Source of the DNA: CAWCJL01 sp963795775
GTDB lineage: Bacteria > Acidobacteriota > Terriglobia > Terriglobales > Acidobacteriaceae
Direction: 5' to 3'
DNA length: 64,000 bases
NCBI GenBank assembly: GCA_963795775.1
Contig: CAWCJL010000006.1
Location: forward strand, 1-64,000
The notes below the pieces were generated by a model that was not told the DNA's origin, did no database searches, and saw only the letters and a program-made list of their open reading frames with translations. Position 1 is the first letter of the stretch; each line of letters opens with the position of its first letter. Below are positions 36,936-44,723 of this stretch, piece by piece. The translations under genes and the position numbers were made by a program.

Positions 36936-37636
36936 TCCCGTCCATCGATCTGATGGGCGGGCGGATTGTGCAACTGGTGCACGGCGCAGAGTTAAAGCTG
37001 GCGTTCGATGATTTCGAGCACTGGATTGAGCGCTTTGCCGGCTATCCGATGGTGCAGCTTATCGATCTCGACGCGGCGATGGGACAAGGCGATAACCGTT
37101 GCCTGATAGAGCAGATTGCGAAGCGGCTGCCTTGCCAGGTGGGCGGAGGCGTGCGTTCGGTGGAGCGGGCCAGGGCGGTGCTGGCAGCCGGCGCGCGTCG
37201 CGTGATCATTGGGTCGGCGTTGTTTTCCACGCGCGACGAGGATAGCAGCGGAGCCGGGCCGGGTGAGCTGGTGCAGCGCGGCTTCGCGGAAACGGTGATG
37301 GAGGCGGTAGGGCGGCAGCACCTGGTTTTCAGCGTGGATGCACGCGCAGGGCAGGTCGCGGTGAAGGGCTGGAAGGAGCACGTAGAGCTCTCGCCCGAAG
37401 CCGCGATTGAGGCGCTGGAGCCCTACTGCGGGGCCTTCCTGTACACGCACATCGATCGCGAGGGTACGATGGAAGGCTTCCCCTTGCCGGTGGCGCAGCG
37501 CCTGCGGCAAAAGACGGAGCGGCAACTGATTGTGGCCGGCGGCATTCGTGAGCAGAGCGAGATTGACGCTCTCGCTGGGATGGGTGTGGATGCGGTGGCC
37601 GGTATGGCGGTGTACCTGGGACTGCTGCCGGTCTAG
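36929..37636 (+). CDS. hisA: Phosphoribosylformimino-AICAR-phosphate isomerase
   Basis: A 235-residue TIM-barrel isomerase (ProFAR isomerase), slightly shorter than usual (about 245). It starts MLIPSIDLMGGRIVQLVHG with the catalytic Asp. It has VGGGVRSVERARAVLAAGAR, VFSVDARAGQVAVKGWKEH, YTHIDREGTMEGFP and VAGGIREQSEIDAL. ATG 36929 overlaps the end of hisF by 7 bp. It is the last his gene seen; hisE and a histidinol phosphatase are absent from the cluster. Its stop overlaps by 4 bp the stop of a small convergent gene. Confidence 0.93.
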   Translation: MLIPSIDLMGGRIVQLVHGAELKLAFDDFEHWIERFAGYPMVQLIDLDAAMGQGDNRCLIEQIAKRLPCQVGGGVRSVERARAVLAAGARRVIIGSALFSTRDEDSSGAGPGELVQRGFAETVMEAVGRQHLVFSVDARAGQVAVKGWKEHVELSPEAAIEALEPYCGAFLYTHIDREGTMEGFPLPVAQRLRQKTERQLIVAGGIREQSEIDALAGMGVDAVAGMAVYLGLLPV

Positions 37637-37815
37637 CGCAACCGGCGCAGGCTGCGGCGTTGTTCCCGCTTGCGGAAGACCAACCCTGCTGCCAGGAAGC
37701 AGACCGCGATGCACGCCGCCAGGACCGCTGCCTGCGTGTGCCCGCGGATGGAGGCGAGCAGCGCGTCCGCTCCCCAGAAGACCGCAAGCACATACCAGAT
37801 GTGGTGACGCCGCAT
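37633..37815 (-). CDS. Small two-helix membrane protein, unknown function
   Basis: I do not recognise this 60-residue protein. From ATG 37815 it has two hydrophobic stretches (IWYVLAVFWGADALLASI and AAVLAACIAVCFLAAGLVF) and a very basic tail (RKREQRRSLRRLR), typical of a small inner-membrane protein with cytoplasmic C-terminus. No clear ribosome site is seen. The stop overlaps the hisA stop on the opposite strand. The natural membrane pattern argues for a real gene, but a chance frame cannot be excluded. Confidence 0.5.
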   Translation of the reverse strand: MRRHHIWYVLAVFWGADALLASIRGHTQAAVLAACIAVCFLAAGLVFRKREQRRSLRRLR

Positions 37816-37955
37816 AGGCGCAGCATAGCATTGGCGGCGCGTGACAGCGCGAAGCGCCCTGGGCGGGCATGACAAAGGAAGTTCGGAGACCGTAGTCTAT
37901 AGAGTTTGCGATTCAGTGAAGAAGCAGCCGGTGTGAAATCGGGAAAGGCGTGTTG

Positions 37956-39125
37956 ATGGTGCAGAAGCAAAAGGGATTGAGGCTGGCCAGGCGACTGGAG
38001 GAGGTCGGATTTTCCGATATCGTGCAGGTGCGCAACAGGGTAATGGAGCTGCGCGCCAGCGGCCACGCAGTCTTTGCGTTTCACGGTGGCGAGCCCTACA
38101 TGGACACGCCGGAGCCGATCAAGACCGCCCTGGCGCAGGCCACTGCGGAGAACAAGACGCGCTATGCGCCGTCTTCCGGCATTGAGCCGTTGCGGCGTGC
38201 GCTGGCTGAGAAACTGCGCCGCAAGAATCATCTCGATGTGGACGAGCGTGATGTGATCGTAACTGTAGGCGGTGCGCACGGACTACATGTTGCGTTTCAG
38301 ACAGTGATTGATCCCGGTGATGATGTGCTGGTGTTTTCTCCCTACTGGACACCCATTCGCGACATGGTGACAGGAGCGGAGGGACGGCCCCTCTTCGTAC
38401 CCACGACCAGTGCGCGCCGCACGGGCCTGCGCAAATCGCTGGAGCGGTTCTTCACGCCCGCGACCCGCGCCATCTACTTCAACACGCCGCAGAATCCGAG
38501 TGGGGTGGTCTTCTCGCGCGCTGAGGTGGAAGAGGTCGCCGCGTTCGCTCTTGAGCACAACCTCATCGTCTTTGCCGATGAAGCTTACGAGGACCTCGTT
38601 TACGAAGGCGAGCATGTGTCGATCGCATCCCTGCCTGGCATGGCCGAGAGGACGATCAGCATTTATACCTTCTCGAAGAGCTATGCGATGACAGGCTGGC
38701 GCGTGGGCTACACGGTGGCGAAAGAGCCGTTCATGACGGGCATCAAGAAGCTGGTGCTCTACTCCACGAACGGCGTGCAGACGATGGTGCAGTGGGCGGC
38801 ACTGGCTGCTCTGGGCATGCCGGAGACGTTTCTTGAAACGCAGCGGCAGGCGTACCGGAAGCGTCGGGACCTGCTGGTGCAGGGCCTGAATGCGCTGGGC
38901 CTCAACTGCGATCTGCCCGTGGGCGCCTTCTACGCTTTTCCTGATGTGAGCCGGATCAGCAAGGACAGCCGCAAAGCCGCTACGCTTCTGTTAGACCGCG
39001 CGCACGTGGCGACGATCCCGGGCGTGGTGTTTGGACAGCAGGGCGAGGGCTGCGTGCGTTTCGGCTACTCGACCTCGCTTGAAACCATTGAGCAGGGCCT
39101 GGAGGCGTTACGGCGGGTGCTCTGA
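37956..39125 (+). CDS. PLP-dependent class I/II aminotransferase
   Basis: A 389-residue fold-type I aminotransferase of the aspartate aminotransferase superfamily. It shows FHGGEPYMDTPEPIKTAL, TRYAPSSGIEPLRRALAEKL, FNTPQNPSGVVFSRAEVEEV, FADEAYEDLVYEGEH, the PLP lysine in IYTFSKSYAMTGWRVGY, and a C-terminal Arg region (GCVRFGYSTSLETIEQGLEAL). ATG 37956 follows AAAGG at 7 bp; GTG 37950 is also possible. It stands alone between the his operon and the GntR gene. The amino acid handled cannot be read from sequence; aspartate/prephenate-type or aromatic substrates are usual. Confidence 0.9.
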   Translation: MVQKQKGLRLARRLEEVGFSDIVQVRNRVMELRASGHAVFAFHGGEPYMDTPEPIKTALAQATAENKTRYAPSSGIEPLRRALAEKLRRKNHLDVDERDVIVTVGGAHGLHVAFQTVIDPGDDVLVFSPYWTPIRDMVTGAEGRPLFVPTTSARRTGLRKSLERFFTPATRAIYFNTPQNPSGVVFSRAEVEEVAAFALEHNLIVFADEAYEDLVYEGEHVSIASLPGMAERTISIYTFSKSYAMTGWRVGYTVAKEPFMTGIKKLVLYSTNGVQTMVQWAALAALGMPETFLETQRQAYRKRRDLLVQGLNALGLNCDLPVGAFYAFPDVSRISKDSRKAATLLLDRAHVATIPGVVFGQQGEGCVRFGYSTSLETIEQGLEALRRVL

Positions 39126-39187
39126 TATTCAGTGGCGCGCACCTGCCACGTTCAAAATATTGAGCGGGAGCTGGGAGGAACTGCCAT

Positions 39188-39934
39188 TCACCAGCTTCCG
39201 CGTTCGCCGAAGATATCAATCACATGGGCCAGTCGCTCGGCGCCTCGTATCCAGTTGTCCCGGAGACCGGTTTCCACATCGGCCGCGTTTCCTTGTTCGA
39301 TGGCGCGGATGATGCGGTCGTGTTCTTCGACGGAAGTGTGCAGGTTATTAATGATGGAGCTGGCGTAGAGCCGCCAATAGCGCTCGGTCTGGGGCTCCAC
39401 GGCCTTGTGGAGCGCGGTGAGGCGCGAGCCTGCCCCATGCTGGATGATGAGCCGGTGAAAGCTCCGGTCGAGTTCAAATATCTCGCCCGGGTGCGCGCTG
39501 TGCTCGGAGGCAATTGCAAATAGGCGCTGGTTGAAGGCACTGAGCTGCAAACAGATCTCCCGGCGCTCGTCGAAAGGCAGCATTGCCACCCCGATGCCGG
39601 CCATTCCTTCCAGCCGGCCAATGATCATATAGAGCTCGTTGGCGTCTTCCTTGGTCAGCGGCGCAACGATCATGCGCGATTTGCTGACATTGCGATGCTC
39701 CAGAATGTAGCCCTCGCGCTGCAGCCAATGGATGGCTCCCCGTACCGGGGTGCGGCTCATATTGAGGCGGTCCGCCAATTCGGCTTCAAGGATCCAGGTT
39801 CCAGGCGAAAGCCGGCCGTGCACGATGAGTTCCCGGATTTCACGGAAAGCGGTCGTTAAGCTGGTGCCATGCTCCGCTTTCTCTCGCTTGCCCGTGGCTT
39901 TGGGCGGCTTGGCTTTCACTCGGCTTTTCGGCAT
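39188..39934 (-). CDS. GntR-family (FCD) transcriptional regulator
   Basis: A 248-residue regulator. A basic N-terminal tail is followed by the winged HTH (FREIRELIVHGRLSPGTWIL, LADRLNMSRTPVRGAIHWL) and a helical FCD effector domain. Its metal-site motif is partly kept (FELDRSFHRLIIQHG; EEHDRIIRAIEQGNAADVE), but the last ligand His is replaced in LRDNWIRG. FCD regulators usually sense organic or amino acids. ATG 39934 was chosen over an upstream TTG. It is divergent from the 4-hydroxyproline genes, with a TTGTCCACAA palindrome in between, so it most likely represses them until hydroxyproline or an intermediate is present. Confidence 0.9.
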   Translation of the reverse strand: MPKSRVKAKPPKATGKREKAEHGTSLTTAFREIRELIVHGRLSPGTWILEAELADRLNMSRTPVRGAIHWLQREGYILEHRNVSKSRMIVAPLTKEDANELYMIIGRLEGMAGIGVAMLPFDERREICLQLSAFNQRLFAIASEHSAHPGEIFELDRSFHRLIIQHGAGSRLTALHKAVEPQTERYWRLYASSIINNLHTSVEEHDRIIRAIEQGNAADVETGLRDNWIRGAERLAHVIDIFGERGSW

Positions 39935-40043
39935 AGGTTGGACAGGTCTAAGCAACTTGCAAGAATACCGTATGGGGAGCGCGGCCCCTTGCTGCTTCTT
40001 TGGGGTGGACGATCACGGGCCCGAGCTTGTTGCAAGCGACGTA

Positions 40044-40073
40044 TTCAAAATTGTCCACAAAACCATCTATTAT
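40044..40073 (+). promoter_or_regulatory. Promoter and GntR operator of the hydroxyproline operon
   Basis: A -35-like TTCAAA (40044-40049) and a strong -10 TATTAT (40068-40073) stand 18 bp apart. Between them lies TTGTCCACAA (40051-40060), an inverted repeat TTGT-N2-ACAA of the type FCD regulators bind. A bound regulator would cover the promoter. Transcription would begin near 40080, only a few bases before ATG 40084, so the mRNA may be leaderless. Nearby CTTG/CAAG repeats (39956-39963, 40026-40036) might be extra sites. Confidence 0.6.
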
Positions 40074-40083
40074 GATTTCCGAT

Positions 40084-41034
40084 ATGGAATCGCAGGGCGC
40101 AGTGCACGTCGTGGACTCGCATACGGAAGGGGAGCCGACGCGCGTGGTTGTGTCGGGCGGGCCCGAGCTGGGGAGCGGAACCATGCGCGAGCGCCTGGAA
40201 CGATTTCGGACACACTTCGACGGCTTTCGCTCCGGTGTGGTCTGCGAGCCGCGCGGGTCGGACGTGGTGGTGGGAGCGCTTCTCCTCGAACCACAGCAGG
40301 GGTCGTCGAGCGCGGCGGTGATCTTCTTTAACGACGTGGGCTACCTGGGCATGTGCGGCCATGGCACCATCGGAGTGGTCACGACATTGGCTCACCTGGG
40401 CCGCATCGGGCCCGGCCTGCACCGGATCGAGACCCCGGTGGGAGAGGTGCAGGCCTGCCTGCATGACGACGGAAGCGTCACGGTTGCGAATGTGGAGAGC
40501 TATCGCTACAAAGCCGCGGTTCCGGTAGAGGTGCCGGGGCTGGGCCGGTTTACCGGGGATATCGCGTGGGGTGGGAACTGGTTTTTCCTGATTGGCGATC
40601 ATCCGTTTGCACTCACGGCGCACCATCGCGCACAGTTGGTGGAAGCGGCGGCTGCTATCCGGAACGAGCTCCGGCGCACTGGCATTACCGGTGCGGACGG
40701 ACAGGAAATCGACCACATCGAGTTCTTTGCCTCGCCCGCGGACCCGCGGAACTCTTCAAGAAACTTTGTATTGTGCCCGGGCGCATCGTTCGATCGCTCA
40801 CCCTGCGGCACCGGGACAAGCGCCAAAATGGCCTGCGCCTTTGCCGACGGGAAGCTTGCGCCGGGAGCTCCCTGGAGGCAGGAGGGCTTTCTCGGCACCG
40901 TCTTCGAGGGGTCTGTCGAACCGGCCGAAGGGGGCCGCGTGCGCCCCAGGATTCGCGGCCGCGCCTGGATCACCGGTGAATCCACGCTGCTGTTTTCCGC
41001 GGACGACCCGTTTGCTCGTGGGATCTCGTGGTGA
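40084..41034 (+). CDS. 4-hydroxyproline 2-epimerase
   Basis: A 316-residue proline-racemase-family enzyme that converts trans-4-hydroxy-L-proline to cis-4-hydroxy-D-proline. Both catalytic cysteines are present: NDVGYLGMCGHGTIG and DRSPCGTGTSAKMA. This separates it from the hydroxyproline dehydratases, which lack one of them. The N-terminal DSHTEGEPTRVV and GGNWFFLI fit 4-Hyp epimerases rather than proline racemase. ATG 40084 starts the conserved part; ATG 40072 is possible but overlaps the -10 box. It is first in the operon, overlapping the dehydrogenase FAD subunit by 7 bp. The downstream genes complete the route to 2-oxoglutarate semialdehyde. Confidence 0.92.
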   Translation: MESQGAVHVVDSHTEGEPTRVVVSGGPELGSGTMRERLERFRTHFDGFRSGVVCEPRGSDVVVGALLLEPQQGSSSAAVIFFNDVGYLGMCGHGTIGVVTTLAHLGRIGPGLHRIETPVGEVQACLHDDGSVTVANVESYRYKAAVPVEVPGLGRFTGDIAWGGNWFFLIGDHPFALTAHHRAQLVEAAAAIRNELRRTGITGADGQEIDHIEFFASPADPRNSSRNFVLCPGASFDRSPCGTGTSAKMACAFADGKLAPGAPWRQEGFLGTVFEGSVEPAEGGRVRPRIRGRAWITGESTLLFSADDPFARGISW

Positions 41035-42167
41035 CGAGAGCCTTTGACGTCATCATCGTCGGCGCCGGGATTGTGGGTTGCGCTGCAGCACGGGAGTGCG
41101 CCTTGGCAGGGCTGCGGACCGCGCTGATCGAGGGCGGTGTGCCCGCCGGCTCCGCTACTGCCGCGGGGATGGGACACATCGTCGTGATGGACGATTCGCC
41201 GGCACAGCTCGCACTGACGCACTTTTCCCGCACCCTTTGGCAGGAGGAGCGTGCGCGCTTTCCGCTCGCGGTGGAGTACGAGGGCCGAGGCACGATCTGG
41301 GTCGCCGCTGATGAAGAGGAAATGGCCGAGGTCCATGCCAAGCGGCAGACGTTTGCGGAAAGCGGAGTGGCCGCCGAAGTACTCGATGCCCGCACGCTGG
41401 AGCGGGAAGAGCCAAACCTGCGGCATGGGCTGGCGGGCGGGCTGCTGGTTCCGGATGACGCAGTGATTTATCCGCCGGCGGCGGCAGCGCATTGCCTGGC
41501 GCAGGCCCTGCGGCTGGGGGTGGAGCTGTTTCGTGCGCGGGCGGTGCAAGCGGAATCCGGACGGGTGCGTTTGAGCGATGGCACAGAGCTCGTATCCGGC
41601 CGCATTGTGCTTGCGTCAGGATCGGACCGCTCGCTGCTGCCAAGTCTTCCCTTGCAAATGCGCAAGGGACACCTGGCGATCACGGATCGCTATCCCGGCT
41701 TTGTGCATCATCAGCTCCTGGAACTCGGATACCTGAAGAGTGCGCACTCCTTCACGGCCGACTCTGTTGCTTTCAACGTGCAGCCGCGCCAGACGGGGCA
41801 GCTTCTGATCGGGTCCTCGCGACAGTATGGCAGTGAAGAGCCCGAGGCAGAGGCGAGCATGATGTGCCGCATGCTTAACCGCGCGCGTGCGTACATGCCG
41901 GCACTGGCGAACTTGTCCGTGCTGCGGGTGTGGACCGGCTTTCGCGCAGCCACGGTGGACAAGCTTCCGTTGATCGGACCGGCTACGGGGCTTTCCGACG
42001 ATCCCTCCCTCTGGCTGTCAGTTGGATTTGAGGGGCTGGGCATTACCAATGCGCTGGGGGCAGCGCGACTGCTGGTGGACGCGCTGCTTGACCGGGAGCC
42101 GGCGATTGACAGCGCGGCGTACCTTCCTGCGCGCATGGCGCACGCGACGGACCTGAGCCATGCATGA
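41028..42167 (+). CDS. FAD-dependent D-hydroxyproline dehydrogenase, DAO-type subunit
   Basis: A 379-residue DAO-fold oxidoreductase. The FAD-binding start is FDVIIVGAGIVGCAAARECA, followed by AGLRTALIEGG; C-terminal parts are VWTGFRAATVDKLPLIGPA and LWLSVGFEGLGITNALGAARLL. In pseudomonads a three-part enzyme of this make-up oxidises cis-4-hydroxy-D-proline to 1-pyrroline-4-hydroxy-2-carboxylate. This subunit corresponds to the catalytic (LhpB/HcnC-like) one. GTG 41028 overlaps the epimerase end, and its own end overlaps the [2Fe-2S] gene by 8 bp. The substrate is inferred from the epimerase and deaminase on either side. Confidence 0.85.
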   Translation: MVTRAFDVIIVGAGIVGCAAARECALAGLRTALIEGGVPAGSATAAGMGHIVVMDDSPAQLALTHFSRTLWQEERARFPLAVEYEGRGTIWVAADEEEMAEVHAKRQTFAESGVAAEVLDARTLEREEPNLRHGLAGGLLVPDDAVIYPPAAAAHCLAQALRLGVELFRARAVQAESGRVRLSDGTELVSGRIVLASGSDRSLLPSLPLQMRKGHLAITDRYPGFVHHQLLELGYLKSAHSFTADSVAFNVQPRQTGQLLIGSSRQYGSEEPEAEASMMCRMLNRARAYMPALANLSVLRVWTGFRAATVDKLPLIGPATGLSDDPSLWLSVGFEGLGITNALGAARLLVDALLDREPAIDSAAYLPARMAHATDLSHA

Positions 42168-42405
42168 CCGGATATCGCTCACGGTTAATGGGAGCACGGT
42201 TTCGGTGGCCCGGGGCACGACGGTAGCCGTAGCCATGTTGCAGGCGCAGGCGCCATGCCGTATCTCGGTGACCGGAGAGCCGCGCGCGCCGCTGTGCGGG
42301 ATGGGTATCTGCTTTGAGTGCAGGGCAGTGGTGGACGGCGTGACGCATCAGCGCACATGCCAGTTGCCATGCACAGACGGTATGCGCGTGGAGACCATGG
42401 CGTGA
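42160..42405 (+). CDS. Small [2Fe-2S] subunit of the D-hydroxyproline dehydrogenase
   Basis: An 81-residue ferredoxin-like protein (HcnA-like). The beta-grasp start ISLTVNGSTVSVARGTTVAVA is followed by cluster cysteines in PLCGMGICFECRAVV and HQRTCQLPC, the plant-type C-x4-C-x2-C...C pattern. It transfers electrons between the two flavoprotein subunits. It overlaps its neighbours on both sides (8 bp and 4 bp), supporting one complex. Confidence 0.9.
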   Translation: MHDRISLTVNGSTVSVARGTTVAVAMLQAQAPCRISVTGEPRAPLCGMGICFECRAVVDGVTHQRTCQLPCTDGMRVETMA

Positions 42406-43725
42406 CCGAAACCGACGTGCTGGTGATCGGTGCCGGGCCTGCGGGAATTGCTGCAGCCACGGCGGCAGCAAGAGCATAAACGGCGCGTGATCGTCTTGGA
42501 CGATAATCCCTCAGCCGGTGGGCAGATCTGGCGCGAGGCCATCTCCTCCAGTACGCGCCGGGTAGGCGGAGAAGACCGGCCGCGAACGCGCGCCTTCGCG
42601 GCGCTCGCGCGCTCCGGCGCGAAGCTGCTCGCGGGCTGTCGTGTTTTCCAGGCGCAGGGCACGGAAAGAATCGATGCGGTGCAGGAGGTGGCGGGCGGCA
42701 AGGCGTCCGCTGTCGCCTTCCGCTGTGAACAGTTGGTGCTGGCGACCGGCGCGCGTGAGCGCTTTTTGCCATTTCCTGGCTGGACTCTTCCGGGTGTCTA
42801 CGGGGCGGGCGGTTTGCAGGCATTCGTGAAGGGAGGGCTGGCAGTCGCGGGCAGGCGCATCGTGATTGCAGGGAGCGGACCGCTGCTCTTGGCGGTTGCG
42901 GCGCATTTGCGTGCCGATGGAGCGCATATTCCGTTCCTCGCCGAGCAGGCCTCTTCACGGCAACTCGCAGGCTTTGCGTGCTCGCTATGGTCACACCCGG
43001 CTAAGATCGTCCAGGGGCTGAAGTACCGTGCTTCGCTACTGGGGACCAGGTACCGCAGCGGATGCTGGCCGGTAGCCGCCCTCCCCGATACAAAAACCTT
43101 CGGGCAACTTCGCGCGGTGCGCCTGACGAATGGCACGCGGATCTGGGAGGTGCCCTGCGACCTGCTGGCGTGCGGCTTTCACCTGGTTCCGAATACAGAA
43201 CTGGCCACCCTGCTGAGGTGCGCTTTCGATGATCAATTCGTCAGAGTGGACGCCGAGCAGCGCACCTCTGTACCGAACGTGTTTTGTGCCGGCGAGCCGA
43301 CGGGCATCTCCGGCCTGGATGCAGCGCTGCTGCAGGGAGAGATTGCCGGGCTGGCCTGTGCGGGAAGGCCGACAGCCCATCTGCAACGCCGGGCTCGGGC
43401 AGAGCGCCGGTTTGCGCGCCGCCTGGCGAAGGCGTTTGCGCTCCGCCCCGAATTGCGGCTCCTGCCGGAACAGGACACGATCGTGTGTCGCTGTGAAGAT
43501 GTGCCGTTTGAAAAACTACGGGACCGCACCGGATGGACCGATGCCAAACTGCAGACGCGCAGCGGGATGGGACCGTGCCAGGGCCGGATCTGCGGACCGG
43601 CGCTTGAAACGCTGCTCGGCTGGAAGCCGGTTTCGGTTCGGCCACCGGTGTTTCCGGTACCGCTGGACGCCCTTTGTTCCACCGAGTCGAGCAACACAAA
43701 TCTGCAGACGGAAAACGAAAGGTAA
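42402..43725 (+). CDS. NAD(P)/FAD-type subunit of D-hydroxyproline dehydrogenase, frame break at N-terminus
   Basis: The product is an about 440-residue HcnB-like flavoprotein. GTG 42402 overlaps the previous stop and starts TETDVLVIGAGPAGIAAATA, the Rossmann motif, but that frame ends at TAA 42477. The rest continues one base on, as EHKRRVIVLDDNPSAGGQIW, and is intact to 43725: LVLATGARERFLPFPGW, VIAGSGPLLLAVAAHL, FCAGEPTGISGLDAALLQGE. The C-terminal BFD-like [2Fe-2S] domain is VCRCEDVPFEKL with GMGPCQGRICGPAL. Removing one base between about 42460 and 42476 repairs it. If real, the break would disable the FAD site; an internal GTG at 42430 would yield a protein without the Rossmann loop. 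Confidence 0.83.
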
Positions 43726-43728
43726 ACC

Positions 43729-44655
43729 ATGGACTGGCACGGCGTAATGCCCGCAATGACCACACCCTTTGACCGCGATCTCCGCGTCGATCACACTTTT
43801 CTCGCGCAGCATGCGGCGTGGCTGCTGGGCAACGGCTGCACCGGCCTGGTGCTGCTGGGCTCTCTGGGCGAAGGCGCAACGCTGGAGCACGCAGAAAAGA
43901 TCGACATCCTGAAGACGGCTGTGCGGGTCGCAGCGGGAAAGGCGCCGGTGGTGGCCGCGATCTCTTCGCTTTCTACCGACGGAGCGGTGCGGCTCGCCAA
44001 AGATGCGCAGCAGGCGGGATGTGCCGGGCTGATGGTGCTGCCGCCGTATGTCTATTCAACGGACTGGCGGGAGATGAAACACCACGTGTCGACCGTGATC
44101 GGCGCAACCCCACTCTCCTGCATGCTGTACAACAACCCGATCGCCTACAGGACGGACTTCCTGCCGGAGCAGGTCGCCGAGCTTTCACAGGAGCACGAAA
44201 ATTTGGCGTCGGTGAAGGAGTCGAGCGCAGACGTGCGGCGCGTGACCGCCATCCGCAACCTGCTGGGCGACCGCCTGCGGATATTTGTGGGTGTCGACGA
44301 CGTGCTGGTGGAAGGCGTGACGGCCGGTGCGGTGGGCTGGATTGCGGGATTGGTGAATGCGTATCCTGCCGCGTCAGTAAAGCTGATGGATCTGGCCACA
44401 GCGGGCCGGCTTACCGAGGCTTTTGTGCTTTATCGATGGTTCCTGCCGCTGCTGCGCATGGACACGTTGCCGAAATTCGTACAATGGATCAAGTGGGTGC
44501 AGGAACAGCTTGGCGTAGGTTCGGCGCGTGTGCGGTCGCCACGGATGGAACTCGAAGGGGCCGATCTCGAGCTCGCCAAGGCGGAGTTCGGCGAGGCGCA
44601 CGCGACTACGCCGGAGATTCCCCAGAGGCCCTTTTCGGACTTTGCCGCCGGATGA
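43729..44655 (+). CDS. DHDPS-family 1-pyrroline-4-hydroxy-2-carboxylate deaminase
   Basis: A 308-residue TIM barrel of the dihydrodipicolinate synthase / N-acetylneuraminate lyase superfamily. It has GVMPAMTTPFDRDLRVD, GCTGLVLLGSLGEGATLE, the Tyr of CMLYNNPIAYRTDF and the Schiff-base Lys of LASVKESSADVRRV. Next to the epimerase and D-Hyp dehydrogenase, the expected role is deamination of 1-pyrroline-4-hydroxy-2-carboxylate to 2-oxoglutarate semialdehyde plus ammonia. AAAGG precedes ATG 43729 at 7 bp, and the gap to the upstream gene is 3 bp. It ends the operon and converges with the permease. Family members with other substrates look alike, so the call rests on context. Confidence 0.87.
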   Translation: MDWHGVMPAMTTPFDRDLRVDHTFLAQHAAWLLGNGCTGLVLLGSLGEGATLEHAEKIDILKTAVRVAAGKAPVVAAISSLSTDGAVRLAKDAQQAGCAGLMVLPPYVYSTDWREMKHHVSTVIGATPLSCMLYNNPIAYRTDFLPEQVAELSQEHENLASVKESSADVRRVTAIRNLLGDRLRIFVGVDDVLVEGVTAGAVGWIAGLVNAYPAASVKLMDLATAGRLTEAFVLYRWFLPLLRMDTLPKFVQWIKWVQEQLGVGSARVRSPRMELEGADLELAKAEFGEAHATTPEIPQRPFSDFAAG

Positions 44656-44723
44656 AAGAGGCCGGCGCAATCCGGCGCAATCGTGGTGCAGGCGATTGGG
44701 CCGGAACGTCACCATGGACGGAA

